Positions 11,501 through 23,629 of a stretch of DNA of 64,000 nucleotides are shown here, in pieces. The notes beneath the pieces were generated by a model, which saw only the letters and a list, made by a program, of their open reading frames with translations, did not search any database and was not told where the DNA came from. The first letter of the stretch is position 1. Every line of letters starts with the position of its first letter. The position numbers and the translations under genes are program-made. The DNA is from Zygnema cylindricum (lineage: Eukaryota; Streptophyta; Zygnematophyceae; Zygnematales; Zygnemataceae): positions 29,089 to 93,088 of the forward strand of contig JBBHKE010002741.1 in NCBI GenBank assembly GCA_037447655.1, written 5' to 3'.

Positions 11501-14500
11501 ATATGTTTCGTGCAAAACCAGGACACAGACACTCAGGTTAGAAACCTTCAGGATTCCCTTTCTTTCTTCTCTTCCGCCTCTCCGCCTTCTCTCTTCCTCC
11601 GGCCATTCCCCCACTCCTCCTTTCTCCTCTCCAGATCCATTTCCTCCTCTTTCCTTCTCATTCCCCCCCTCTCTCCCTCTCCTCCCTCTCCTCTTTTCCT
11701 CACTCTCCCTCTCCGCCCTCTCTCTCTCCCCTGTTCTCTCCCCCCCTCTCCCTATTGCTCCCTCTCTCTCCCATCTCTCTCTCTCTCCCTTTGTCCCTCT
11801 CTCCCTTTGTCCCTCTTCCCTCTCTCTCTTCCTCTCTCAACGAAAAATGTTTAACTTCTCTAAATTCTCTTACTGTTTGGCAAGGAAAGAGTTGGAGAGA
11901 CAGACTCGAACAGTGATTGGTGTAAAACAAACTACATAGGAAAAAAAAATCACAAATATCGTAATACCATAGCTAGGATTATTTAACAGAGTCCAATGTT
12001 AAATAAAAGTAAAAAAAAAAATGAAATAAACGTAAGTGTGATAGCGTTTCACCCACCAAATTACAGACCAAATGTACCGGATTTTTTTGTTTTTCAGAAC
12101 AATGTTGAAGAAGAAACGACAATATTTCACTAACAAATGTATATTAGAGAACAAATGTATATTAGAGAACAAATATATACTAGAGAACAAATGTATATTA
12201 GAGAACAAATATATACTAGAGAACAAATGTATTAGAGAACAAATGTATATTAGAGAACAAATGTATATTAGAGACTCCTACAAATAATGTTGGCCAATTT
12301 GGTGTCGACATTCACTTTTTAAGTACGATTATCTGAGAAACGTACTTTTTTCTGTACGATTTCTTTGATTCCTACTCAATAACGAGAGGAATATCGTACG
12401 TATAATAGTGTTTTTATAATCACCCTATTATTGACACAGGAAAAGCTCAAGCCTCCTAAATAATTTTACTTTATTACTTTTTGCTTTGTTTTCTTATTCC
12501 TTGAGTTCTATTTGATAACTTTGTTTTACTATTGAGTGGTTGCAATCTTAGGTCCAACCTTTATTGATTAATGCACTGTGAAGATAGAAAATATTTAATT
12601 GCAGTGGTTGACCTTATCAACACGTACCTCTCTCCCTCCCTCCCCCCACATTCCCTCTTTCTCTCCCTCCCCACCTTCCCACTTTCTCTCCCTCCTTAGG
12701 CGATCATTTGGAGAAATCTGACAAAGAAGAGACTCGTGGTGGCATTTCGCGGAACCGAAAGGGTATTTATAGAGGGGGGGGGGGTGATGGGGAGAGAGAG
12801 AGGAAGGTGAAGAGGGCAACAAGGAGAGGGAAAAGGAGAGGGAGGGAGGGAGCGAGGGAAAGACTATTCATTTAATTTGATGATTCTATTGTATGTAAAT
12901 ATATGTATGTAGGCGTACTTTACTCATAATACTGTTTAAATGTTACTGTTATTAATCAGAAAGCGAGGGAAAGAGAGAGAGAAATCGACAAATGTAGAGA
13001 TGTCCACTTAAATTTTTGACTACAGCATAGAGTACAACATGTAGCTCTTAAGTAATCCTTAATACTTTTTTTTTTTTCTTTCTTAAGTGAACTTGTGATT
13101 TTATTTTTGAAATATAACGTTAAAAACTAATTAGTGTCTATTTCAATTTTTTCAACACTATTTCTGTTGCAATTGACGTGGGCGATTTTAAACCACTTGA
13201 AGTAATTTTTTTAACGTTTAGTGGTCAAATTATCAGGATAAAATTAGTGTTATTAATGGTAATAACAATTCATAGTAGTTTTGAAGGGGAGGGGGAGGGA
13301 AATTGAGAGAGAGGGAGAGGGGAAGCGGAGAGAGAGAAGAGAGCGAGGGCAAAGGCAAGGGCGAGGGAGAGGGAGGGGGAGATAGAGAGGGAGAAAGAGA
13401 TGTTAGGGTTGGGGGTTGGTTGAGAGAGGCAAGAGATATTTTCCCCCTTTGTTGATTTTTTTTTTTTTTTCCTAGTCACCTCATCATTCCTTTTTAAATT
13501 AGTTTTCCTTTTTTTTATGTTTTACTTCCAGACTCGCGCTCTAGACGTCATAACGGATTTACGAGCCATTCCTACTTGGTGAGTTTTATGTTACTAAATT
13601 ATAAATTTCAAATATTACAACAAACATATATTACATTTACCTATTTTTTTTGGCTTCAAAAGCCTTTAAAATCCCTAAAATCCTCCGTAAAATCCCAATA
13701 AAAGTTTGTTGTTGGTATACCAAAGTTGTGAAGCAAAATAGAAGAAGGTCAGTAAACATAAAAAATGTTGAAAGACAATTTTTTTTAGTGTAAGATTTGA
13801 ACATGTTTTTTTATTTAATATTGGTAGACATGGAAGTAAATAAGAGCAACTTTTCAAAAAGCAAAAAACAAATGGAAAAAAACAAAAAAAAATAAAAAAT
13901 GCCCCAAGCATGTTGAAAAATGAAAATCGAATTACCACTAACAAAATGTGACATAAAAACATCACAGATTTGTGGCAAAAAAATCATATTTAAAAATAAT
14001 CATATTTAAAAAACTCTTTACATGACTGACCACCGTTTTACTTTTGTTCATAAACCAAAAATATCTTGGCATTTAGATGTGTTTTTATGGTGGTCTCAAT
14101 TTGATTTGTTTTTCTTTGTATCCATCAATTGGCACTTTGTTTAACAAGTTTAAATTACATTAACAAAGAAAAAAAATCAAGTTTTCGTTTTAAAGATATA
14201 ACCTTCTCCTATGGTGGCAAACTTGTATTTCATATTTGATACATATTTTAGTGTGTAGGATTCCGATATTTAACATCAAGTATTGGAAAAATATTTTCCG
14301 AGGGAGAGGGGGGGAGGGAGGGAGGGAGGGAGCAACAAATTTGAATTTCACTCATTCAATTCAGATTTCGTGAATAATGACAAAATAAATTACTTAAAAT
14401 CATACAATTCACATGTTTTATATTATGACGTAATAAAATCCTTAATATTATACCATGTAAAAACTCCACTCAACGAACCATACCCTTTAACTGTCTTATT

Positions 14501-17500
14501 ACCCTTAATTTCCTCCTTATCACTTTAATACCCTTACTAACCCATAATACCCCTATTTTTACCCCGTAACATCCTTATTTGGATATGTGGGGTCGGCTTT
14601 CTAGCGTTAATATTACCCTTTTAACGGCCCTTCCCTTCTCCCCCCCTTTTTTTCCGTTTTTTTCCTTTTTTTTTTCTTCTGGATCGGGGATAAAAACAGG
14701 GACGAAGGTTCCTTGGTGAGATATTATACCACATTCTTTTCTTTCTTTATTGAAAAAAAAAAAAAAAAAAACGTTTGTACTTCCTAGTCAATTCACTTTA
14801 TTTCCTTTGTTTTATCCCATTCAACTCTCAATCCCTTTCTTTTTTTGGTTCTGGCAACAATTTTCTCTTTTCGTCTTCTCCTTCTTTCAAAGATAATATC
14901 CTAGCTTTCAAGTGATTATTAAAGAAGTTAAAAAAAGGATTGTCGCAAAAGAATTTTGAAATTGATGGTTTAACGTGAGTTGATTTTTCTTTTTAACTTT
15001 TTTTTTTTTCTTTTTTTTAGGTACATAGAGGCTTTGCTGCTTCTCTCAGCTCCATTAAAGACCGTTTGCTTTACGGTATTCAAAATGTTCTTGAATCAGA
15101 GAGGTTTGTACTTTTTCTCCAAATTTAACCAATTCAATTGGATAAACAGATAATTTGACTTTTAATATGTTCAACTTTTTTGTGTACTTTCTAGATTCGA
15201 CTGATGCATAACATTTATAGCCTGTAGAGTAGAATTTCGTTTCAACATTTCTTCCTAGCGACTAGGTTAATTTTTTTAATGTTTTGAATTTGGTTTATTT
15301 CTAAGGTTTTACATTGTTCACCATTGTTATTGGGGTCCATACTATTTATGATGAAATCTAACTTAAAATATTTTTAAAAAGCTATAACACCTAGATATGC
15401 CCATTTGGGGACAAGATGCTAAACAATAAATATTTCAACAAACCATTTCTTGTTCTTTATTTATTGTTGGATTCATAGACTCCCAAATACGCGGGTATGG
15501 TTTTTACCTGACCAATTTCGTAGTTTTCTATGCGATATAGTGACAAATCTAAGATTGACAACATTTCTACTTTATTTTATTGGTCATTTTTACCTTCAAA
15601 GAAATCACTAAAAGCATGACGATAACAGTTTCTCGCTCAAATCGAAACTATTACGTTATTACAAATACCATTTAGAATAAATGACAAAAACCCTTTCTTT
15701 GGTGAAAAAACAACCTTTAGAATGGAAAAATGGCATATGCATTGTAGGTTTTTGGTAGATATTTAAAAAGCTCATTTGTCGCATTAGTTTTGTAGTCTTG
15801 TCGGTTCTTTTGTCTTCTTATGGACGATATTGGTAGTTTTCTTAGAAAAGTCATTTCCCCTTTATAGTTTCCTTGTTCTCTTTGTTTTTTTGTCTTTTTA
15901 TGAGCACTTGTGGTAGATTTGTTCGAAAAATCATTTGTCTTACTAATTCTATTTGACCTATTGGTTCTCCTGTCTTCCTATGGGGGCTACAGTAGCCAAC
16001 CGGGAGAGGGCAGGTGGCAGGTTTGGTTTACGGGACACAGTCTAGGGGCTGCTCTCGCCACACTATTTGTGAAAGAATGGGCCGAATCGCCTCTCGGAAA
16101 GTGGGAATCTCTTCTAAAATAATCCAGTTTTTTTGAATTCCGGTTTAAAGGTCTAAAGATACTTGTTAGTATGCTTTGGTTGAGAGTTGTGAGATTGTTT
16201 CGCTTGGTTTTGGTTTTGATTTTGGCTTTTTTTTCAGTTCTGGTTTTGAGGATTATTCTTGGTTTGGGTAATTATAATCCCGATTCTGGCTCTAAGATTG
16301 TATATGTTGTGGATGCACTTCCGCTGTTTTATTTGTTTGTTTCTTGTTTTTCTTTCTTTTGCTTCTCCGTTTTTGGAATATGACTATATTACAAAAAATG
16401 CATACTTTTTTCTTTGTTGGGGACATCCAGGTCTGGCAAATACGATATCAAAATGTACAATTTTGGCTCTCCTCGAGTCGGGAATCAAACTTTTGTGGAC
16501 CAATATTCGGCAGTGAGTATACAGCAACTGGAAAGACATCGAAATTTTAATCTTGTTTCTTGAATTTTATCCTGGCCCCTTCTGTTCATTGTTCGATTCC
16601 GTTGCTAAACGATTCCTAGAATTGATGCCACTCGTAGATTATGACTGAAATACATGCAAGCAAATAATATATGTATATATATATGCATATATACATATAT
16701 ACATATATACATATATACATATATACATATATACATATATACATATATACATATATATATGTATATATATATGTATAATTATATAACCACACGTGTACAT
16801 ATATGTACATGTATATATGAGAGACCGCCCATCAGCAATTCACAATTTCATTGAATAACATAACATCACAGTTTCTTGACACGGGTTAATTGTTTGTTGT
16901 TCAGCTTGTGAAAGACAGCTGGCGAGTTGTGAATCTCCGAGATATTGTGCCGACCGTTCCGAAGATTATCGGATACAAGCATGTTCCGACAGCCCGTATC
17001 GTCGAGGCCGTATCAGATTCGGTAAGATTTTCGAACTATTCAAGCCCATAAAGCAATGTGTTAAGACCAAAAACTGGTTTCAACACTAAATCATGTTTCA
17101 CAAAACATTCACAGCTTTTTGGCTTTCCCTCTGTTTATTTTATTCGAAGGTGAAATATAGGGTGTCTAGGTAAAAGAATCCGAATATTAATGTGGATGCA
17201 CAAGATTCTAGTCCAAGCTAACAAAAGAAAAACAGTTCAATATTGATAATATTTTACTCCCCGTTTCAATCTTTGAATCAGACCAAGTTCGACATTTTCG
17301 AAAAAGACAGAACGCTCAAAAATAGCTACTAGTTTGTGCAAAGTCAATGGTTTGTACGAAGTCAAGACTTTGTACAAAAGAGTCAATAATTTGTAAAAAA
17401 GTCAAAGGTTGTACTTTTAGGATTTGGACGGAAGCATGTCGACGGCACGACTCCCAAATTTTGAAAAACAAAGTTTTAACTTTTTCGGTCCACCGTCACT

Positions 17501-19182
17501 TTTTCGCTCGTGGCCATACCCTGTTTTGTAATCAAAAACGACAGCAAAAATCCTTAAAATACAAACATTGTCTTATTGTGTAGTTGACGAGTCAAGCTAC
17601 ACGACAAAATTTGTTTCAAGCGAAACAAATTATTTTAGACGGAGTTAAATCTGTCAAGGAAAAGCCAAAATTGGCATTAATTATTGCTTTGGGGAGATCT
17701 AAAATTTTGGCCGTTTCTAGAATTTGGAGGACGAAATAATGTCGGATTTATGATTATCGGTTTCCATTCGCTGTTTTTTTTATTTCTTTTTTTGGTGTTT
17801 GAGTCTACTTAATATTGTTCTTGGTGGTTTAAGACCTTTCTGCGAACTTTTCTTACTGAGATTTTTTTTGTCAGATGTTTGTTTTCCATATTATTAGGAA
17901 AATTTGTCAATTTGCTACAATTAAAGGAGAAATTGGGGCGTTTTCGAGCGAATATTTGTGTTGCATTCTTTTTTGTCTTGGGTTCTCATCATAAAAATAA
18001 TTATATTTATAGTTAATGTTGGGTCTATACGAGTTTCAAGGTCATTTCGGAACCACATTACAATTTTAACACAGTTTTATGATTATTTTTACGACTGGAA
18101 TCCACTTTCTTTAGAGTAAAATCTGTTTATAAAAAACTGCTAGTGATAATTTACTTAAAGTCAGGATGCTCTGACAAAAATATTTATTCTAGACTGATTT
18201 GTGGCTGTTATTTCTTGAGAAAAAGTGATTTTCTGTACATTTGAATTCACTTGTCACATAATTTGATGTGGATGTTATCAAATACATGTCACTCAAGCAC
18301 AAGAATTTTTTAATCATATGAATTTCCTGGCAAGATCTTTTTAAGAGTTTATTTTATGTTAGCAGGCAGGAAAAACTCCGGAAGAGGAACAAAAGGACGA
18401 TGACCAGCTTGCGGATTATGTGAGTTTGTTCAATACTTGGTCAAATTTGGAAAAAAAATGGCTATCAAGACGATCAATTTTGACAAAAATAGGTTATCTT
18501 TTTTGAAAAAAGTATATTTTCATGAGTCAATTTTGGTTATTTAGACAAACATATTGGTGCTTTATAGACTCAGGCTTTATTTAGGTTTTACTAGAATTTT
18601 TTTTGTGACCGTCGCCGTCTCTGTCGAAATAGCAGTTTTAAGCATAAATTTATCCTCAAATTAGTAATAGAACTTTGACTTTACATAAATTGCCCTTAAC
18701 ACGAACCCTTTATGTTTCTTTTGTTGAAAATTTCTATTCCGTATAGCTTTACGGAGACACCCGTATTTTACAGAATCTTTTAGACACACAGATTGCAATT
18801 GCTGCGACAATCAAAGACGGTTCAGCTATTTCCATGCATATGGAAAACTATTACTATCTTGCACTTTTGCAGGTAAATGAGTCAAACTTATCCTACTTAT
18901 AGCTTTTATTTTGCATTGTTCTGTCCTAATTTAAAATCAAACCTTTACAATAAGGGAAGTCAAAGCCTACTATCTGAGTGGATAAACCCAAAGTTCCATT
19001 GTTGTGGGGAATTTTGTAACTATTTTGGACCCCTACCTTGAGAATGCTAGAATGATTTCTGTTTTCAGTGGATTGTTAGTTGTTTATTAATGTTATTGAC
19101 TAAATAATCTATGGTGGAATTTTTGCAGGAAGTGAAAAATCAACTTGTTACTCAGTCGCAGGCACAAGCTGCTGCAAAATAG
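5592..19182 (+). CDS. C2-domain class-3 (alpha/beta-hydrolase) lipase, 18 exons
   Basis: I assembled 18 exons with GT-AG borders and continuous phase: 5592-5933, 7573-7631, 8199-8280, 9144-9211, 9558-9627, 9833-9914, 10294-10355, 10808-11536, 12700-12762, 13532-13578, 14700-14715, 15021-15103, 15993-16100, 16431-16512, 16905-17021, 18366-18419, 18747-18872, 19129-19182 (about 747 aa). Residues 1-90 are Ser/Arg/Pro-rich and could be a transit peptide. About 140-250 is a C2 domain ([14 protein letters not shown]). About 256-498 is a Glu/Ser/Thr-rich linker ending [14 protein letters not shown]. After it come [13 protein letters not shown] with nucleophile Ser583, SPRVGN and VVNLRDIVP with likely Asp644. 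His719 ([12 protein letters not shown]) or His657 could complete the triad. The order matches the plant HIL1/At4g13550-type plastid lipases, which release fatty acids from galactolipid; substrate here is inferred. The start is uncertain because the paralogue's ATG is absent; 5592 is the only upstream in-frame ATG. Exon 16 could begin at 18363. Confidence 0.85.
5943..6108 (+). repeat. CT-rich microsatellite
   Basis: Near-pure CTCTCT/CCCTCT tract directly after the exon 1 donor at 5,934. It keeps a frame open by chance (Ser/Leu/Pro repeats) and is not coding. Confidence 0.9.
6120..6295 (+). pseudogene. Two remnants of lipase exon 1 3' end
   Basis: After the CT tract, AAGACACCGGATGTATGG at about 6,131 repeats the exon 1/donor junction (AAGACACCGGATGTACGG at 5,923). 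At 6,238-6,295 a diverged copy of the whole exon end (GACCTCAATG.. to ..GGCACCGGATGTAATG) appears again. This points to local triplication of the exon-1 splice region by slippage or unequal exchange. The first site is assigned as the real donor because it is in phase. Confidence 0.5.
6340..7445 (+). repeat. CATGTCGGACATT minisatellite array in intron 1
   Basis: More than 30 imperfect copies of ACATGTCGGACATT, alternating in places with GTTAGAAATTTACATG, with local periods of about 20-28 bp. The array fills much of intron 1 of the plus-strand lipase. Inverted relatives occur in the paralogue's intron 1 at 1,880-2,040. Confidence 0.9.
8430..9135 (+). repeat. Degenerate ~45-bp repeats in intron 3
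   Basis: Repeated GTAGCCACACTAATTTTGG-type units separated by GATTTATTACATGAAATGG-type segments run through intron 3. They are interrupted by the foldback at 8,749-8,873. GAGCTATGATATGAAGTTGC occurs twice, at about 8,664 and 8,987. The same family occupies bases 1-700 in inverted orientation. Confidence 0.7.
8749..8873. repeat. Foldback repeat, copy 2, inside lipase intron 3
   Basis: It shares ATTGGAGACCGTCCAATC and AATCCGACAAGTGTGCA with the copy at 3,833-3,958 and has inverted ends. It splits the intron-3 repeat array, so it inserted after the array formed. Confidence 0.55.
10368..10590 (+). repeat. CT/TCC-rich simple repeat, intron 7
   Basis: Polypyrimidine tract (TCTCTC, CCTCCT words) between lipase exons 7 and 8. 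It is followed by a poly-A/poly-T-rich stretch to 10,760. Confidence 0.9.
11545..11840 (+). repeat. CT/TCC-rich simple repeat, intron 8
   Basis: Polypyrimidine tract starting a few bases after the exon 8 donor at 11,537. The exon-8 frame stays open through it by chance, giving Ser/Leu/Pro runs. This is intronic because exon 9 (12,700) follows in phase from the donor. Confidence 0.85.
12131..12275 (+). repeat. 18-bp minisatellite in intron 8
   Basis: About eight copies of an 18-bp unit, AACAAATGTATATTAGAG, with few changes (ATATAC variants and one 3-bp-shorter unit). As a multiple of 3 it reads NKCILE repeatedly, but there is no other sign of coding. Confidence 0.9.
12765..13412. repeat. GA/GGGA-rich simple repeats around a unique spacer (intron 9)
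   Basis: Two purine-rich tracts, at 12,771-12,865 (starting with a G homopolymer just after the exon 9 donor) and 13,284-13,400 (GAGAGG/GCGAGGG words). AT-rich sequence without coding signal lies between them, in lipase intron 9. Confidence 0.85.
16664..16830 (+). repeat. TATACA microsatellite in intron 14
   Basis: A run of ATATACAT units (alternating purine-pyrimidine, potential cruciform/Z-DNA) lies in intron 14 just upstream of lipase exon 15. The downstream partial gene copy has a different TGTATG/GTACGT tract (31,216-31,455) in the matching place. Confidence 0.9.
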
Positions 19183-19990
19183 TAGAGTATAACTTCTTGG
19201 AAAACAAAAATAGAAGTAAATTGTACGACTTCTAAAAGGATATATGAGTATAAATCGTATTCTAAGAGTGTAAATCGTATTCTATGAGTATAAATCGTAT
19301 TCTTGTGCAAATCTCCAAACCAGCAACTTGCGGAAATTATGATCAAAAGACATGCATAAAGGAACTTATGTAGTGTTTTTTTTGCCGTTTTTAATCTATT
19401 TTACTTCTTTAGCGGGTTTGTTAATTATTTTTACCTATCCTTTTTTTACTTATTGACTTTCTATTCGCCTCTATTTTCCATTTGTGTGATAAAGTTTGCA
19501 ACATGTTAGCTACCCACATTCAGTGACTTTTAGCGATTTTTTTTTTTTAATTCTTATGTGGAAATGAAAGGCTTTGTTACTCATTTACATTCACGAGCAC
19601 TTATTTCCAGTGGATTTCTTTGTTTGCCAAATTTAAACCAACCAACCATTGAATGAGAGGACAGATTATTTCCTCTCCTTTTATTGGTTGTTCTAGTGAA
19701 TTATACATTTGTAATAATATATAAAGAAACAAATGCCCAAACCAAGGACCTAACACATGTATGGCTACCGCCAATAATTGTGAAGGATTTTTTATTTTTT
19801 TTAACATTGAGTGCAAACACATTTCGGCAGTTAAGTCACTTTTTTTTTTTCAGTTTGAAGGAAAAAGTTTATAAATCTCTTCTCCTCAAAATCAGGCATT
19901 TTATGCCGGATTGGCACGTGAAAATGTTACATTGTTGATTCAACCATATTAATCTACAATGTATACAGATTTATACGATATATACCTTCA
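19183..19990 (+). other. Lipase 3' UTR/flank with small tandem repeat
   Basis: The region after the stop codon contains three 21-24-bp units built on GTATAAATCGTATTCTA (19,237-19,302). Short blocks such as GTGGAAATGAAAGG, CCTAACACAT.TATGGCT and ATTGTTGATT are also found at 34,450-34,850 downstream of the partial lipase copy. The duplicated segment therefore continues to about 19,980. No polyadenylation signal can be fixed with certainty. Confidence 0.6.
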
Positions 19991-20271
19991 GCCCTCCAAC
20001 TTCTTGCCGGCAAGGTGGTGGGCATTCCGGTTCAAATTCTATTTTTCCACGATTAACCAATTCAGAGAAGAGCTTATTTGTTTCCCAAAAATTCGCATCG
20101 CTGTTTATTGCATACCATATAGTGATGCCCTGCAACAATTGGCCATTCATCTTTACCCTTTCTTCACTATGCGCTTTCTGTTCCCAACCAATCCTGTTCC
20201 GACAAAGAAGGGCCTCCACCTCTCTGGCTTTTCACAAAAGAGGCAGCATATATAAATATGTAAATATATAT

Positions 20272-20792
20272 ATATACAAGAAAATTATCGCGATAAAACC
20301 AATACCGATAGTTATCGGTTGTCGAACGGTGAGGGGTCCCGATATATCGCTGTGAGACCAACAAATTCCTTATTGGCGATAAGTAGAAAAAAATATAGTA
20401 GGCTATATAATATTACTTTATAATATATTGTATTATATTTATGACTGTATATAGCGTGGCATACAACGTATGACAATCTGTTCTGTACTCTGTATAACGG
20501 ATTTTATAACGGATTTTACAATGGATTTTAGTACGGACAGTTATAACTGTACGGAAGATTTTACAACGGATTTTACAATGGATTTTAGTACGGACAGTTA
20601 TAACTGTACGGAAAACCGTACATTTATCACCAATAGTTATCAGCACCATTGTTATCGCGATAAAAAACGGATAATAGCGGTTTTTCATCGCGATAACACC
20701 GGTAACGATAAATCGTGCCAATATATCCATTATCGGTAAGCCAAAAAAAAAGACATCGATTATCGGCGAAATTCTACCAATACATAACACTA
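20272..20792. mobile_element. hAT-like non-autonomous TIR element, copy 3 (decayed 5' end)
   Basis: The interior (TTATCGCGATAA, CCGATAGTTATCGGTTGTCGAACGG, GACCAACAAATTCC in short blocks) matches the element at 36,804-37,588. It ends CCAATACATAACACTA, a variant of the CACAACACTA terminus. The left terminus has decayed into a TATATA tract, so no target duplication can be read. It contains an internal tandem duplication of about 58 bp (20,505-20,620, ACGGATTTTACAATGGATTT). There is no transposase. Confidence 0.6.
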
Positions 20793-21014
20793 ATCAATAT
20801 ATATACCGAAGTAGAAGACAAAGAAGTCGAAGAAGTCGAAGCAGAAGTAGGCGGAAAAAAGTGGAAAGATAAGAGTGAAGAAAATATAGAGGAGAAGATA
20901 GAACGAAAGAAAGAGATAAGATAAAAAAGAAGATAAAAGAGAATTGGAAAGATAAGTGACAAGAGAACACAGAGCGGTGAAGGAAAAGGAGAATGGGAAA
21001 AAGGCGCTTATGAC
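20793..21014 (+). other. Purine-rich spacer, no gene seen
   Basis: GAAGAA/AGAAAG-rich sequence lies between the TIR element end and the start of recognisable integrase sequence of copia element A. Some of it could be decayed element leader, but no motif supports that. Confidence 0.4.
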
Positions 21015-22733
21015 GAAAAGGACAAGAGACGTGTTCACATCGATCTGTGTGGACATATTAAACCCGAGACAATTGGAGGTAATAAGTATACTTTGGTGAT
21101 TGTTGGTGACTTCTCCCGGAAGTCATGGGTGTATTTATTGAAAATAAATCGGATGCATTTGAAAAATTTAAAGAATGGCATGTAATGGCCAAAAGGCAAA
21201 TTGATAAGAAGCTCAAATCTATTAGGTCGGATAATGGAGGGGAGTTTGTTGTTTTTGAGGGGTATTGTAAGGAGTGGGGGATAAGGCATCAATTCACGGC
21301 GCCTTATTCTTCGGAGTCAAATGGAGTGGCCGGGAGGAAGAACCGTACCTTACAAGAAATGGTCCGTGCAATGGTTCATAACTTCGGACGAGAGATGTTT
21401 TTGTGGGGAGATGCGATTCTTACGGCAAATTACATTTGTAATCGAAGACTCACTTCGGTTTCCGGGAATAAAACACCGGAGGGGTTGTGGAGTGGTGGAA
21501 AACGGTTCACCATTTGAGAATTTGGGGATGTCATGCTACGGTTTATGTGGAATCAATTAAGAGGAAGGGAAAATTTGCACCAAGGTGTTGGCCGGGAATT
21601 TTTATTGGATATAGTGCGAAGGGGAATTTGTACCGAGTGTATGATCCGGCTCGTCACACCATGGAGGAATCTCGGAATGTGGATTTTCATGAGGATCTCA
21701 AATCCGCCATAAATTCCATTGGGAAATTTAAGGAAAATTTGGATTTTCATGAGGAGAGTAAAATTGAGAGATTTCCGTACATTGGGGATTTAGAATCCGA
21801 TGAGGAACCAAATGTAAAAACTCATAAAAGAAATTAGGAGAATCAGTTGAACTTGAATTTGAAAGAAAGAGTGAATTTGAAAGAAAGAGTAACAGATCTT
21901 TGGATTCCCGAGTGCCTTCGAACATTCGGAAATCTCAAAGCTCTGAATCGAGTTCTAAATCGAGTGAGAAGGAAATTGAAATAGAATTCGAGGAAGAGAA
22001 AGAGGAGAAGGAGGAGGAGCAAGTTCTTAGGAGCTCTCCGGGTACAAAGGGGAAGAAACCCAAGAAACTAAAAGGGGAAAATGCATCAAATTCGCATTAT
22101 TTCCTTTCCGATGCTAAGGAGACGGAGTTTCTTTTATAGCAATCACTTACGAAAAATATAACCGGCGACCCTCAATATTATGTCGAGGCTAGGAGGTCGG
22201 CCGATTGGGAGAGTAAGTGGAAACCGACGTGGGAGAAAGAATTTAAGTCGGTGGTTAATAATCGAACTTTTGAGGAAGTAAAATTACCGGAGGGGAAAAA
22301 GGCAATAAATGCAAAGTGGGTATTTAAAACCAAGACTGGTGCTTCGGGTGAAATTATTAAGTACAAGGTGAGGCTTGTTTGTAAGGGATTCCAACAACGT
22401 GATGGAATCAGTTTTAAGGAGACTTATGCTCCCGTGGTGAAGTTCGACTCACTATGGATTATTATTGCACTTGCAGCGATGGGGAAGAAGCACGTCCATC
22501 AAATGGACGTGGAAACTGTATTTTTAAATGGTGAGTTGGAGGAAGAGGTATAAATGCAGGTAACGGAAGGCATGTCTCCTTTGCGAGAAGCAAATGTATG
22601 GCGTTTGCGAAAGTCATTATATGGTTTGAAACATGCGCCGCGCACGTGGTATTTGAGACTTCATCAAGTACTATTGAAATTCGGATTTGTACGGACTACC
22701 TCCCCTTTTGGAGTTTACGTGAAAGGTGAAAGA

Positions 22734-23258
22734 TGAAAATCTATGTGCTCCATTGCCCACGAAAATCGCAGATCCAAAAGAAGCTTATCTAGATAGTGCC
22801 GACTCCAAGTTGATATAAACCGCTCCATTGCCCACAAAAATGGCAGATCCAAAAGAAGCTTATCTAGATAGTGTCGTCTCCAAGTTGATATAAACCCAAA
22901 TGACTGACCCCTTGACAATCACAAACCCATTATAGCTTCACCCCTGTGAAATAAGACTTTCTTTGTGCTCAGTTCCACCACATAATGCAAAGTTAGAATA
23001 TGAGTTTTGGACACATTGACCCACTTTGACTTTCCCTTAGAAATGCAGCCACCCTGGAAGGCAAAAACTCTGACCGACTACACCCCTGTGTAGCCTGGAC
23101 TCCCCTGAGTCCGCAGCAAAAAGAATCACTAAAAATGGTCAAGTAAATTGATAGTTATGGCTGGCCAAAGTTTGCCATTTATACAAGGTGCTCTCTGGGA
23201 GAGGCAACTACCTACCCAAAATTTTCTAAGTCCTATTCCCCCTCTAAAACTCTATCGA
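22734..23258 (-). repeat. B-family LTR, partial (left outer)
   Basis: It matches 27,740-28,190 closely (GTGCTCCATTGCCCAC, AAGAAGCTTATCTAGATAG). Identity stops at CTCTATC near 23,258, where RNase H-like sequence (GATTTGCAACACAT) begins. About 75 bp near its start (GCAGATCCAAAAGAAGC block) is present twice, at 22,770 and 22,845. Confidence 0.75.
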
Positions 23259-23625
23259 TTTGCAACACATACTCAGATGCTAACCCTTTTACAGGCACAC
23301 CTTTATAGAGGGTATCACTCCCATTAGTGATGTCAAAACCATTAACTTATAACCTCTCTAACTGGAGCTGTGGCGGAGAGCCGAGCTCCCCTCACCATAG
23401 GTGTCCCTTTATCGTTCTCCCCATTTCTCCTTTCCATGGCAATAATTTTCCCTTCACCTTGCGTTGCATCTGAAATACGGTTAGTTTTTTGGGAAGCCCT
23501 TGATGAATCTCCTTAGTGAGTTCCACCAAATCTCGGTGGCTGACACCTTTGCAATTTTGTGTCCACCATTCGATCACTGAATTCAGCAAGCCTCTAGATA
23601 GCTTTTGGCTAGCCCTCTCTCAATT
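23259..23625 (-). pseudogene. Fused copia pol-tail and gag scraps
   Basis: 23,259-23,345 matches the RNase H-region remnant at 26,139-26,230 (ACCCTTTTACAGGCACACC). From about 23,365 it switches to gag sequence like 27,440-27,590 (AGCTCCCCTCACCATAGG). The junction shows an internal deletion that fused the end of pol to gag. Confidence 0.65.
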
Positions 23626-23629
23626 TGGA

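Noticed and set aside
10919-11854. 311-codon frame read as a single-exon gene
   Set aside because: It is lipase exon 8 (10,808-11,536) extended by chance into an intronic CT tract. The phase and family alignment continue at exon 9.
12072-12287. NKCILE repeat protein
   Set aside because: Produced by an 18-bp minisatellite in an intron; no other coding evidence.
19971-20219. Minus-strand 82-codon frame ending before a GTATAT donor-like site
   Set aside because: Looks somewhat protein-like, but no partner exon, homologue or acceptor could be supported.
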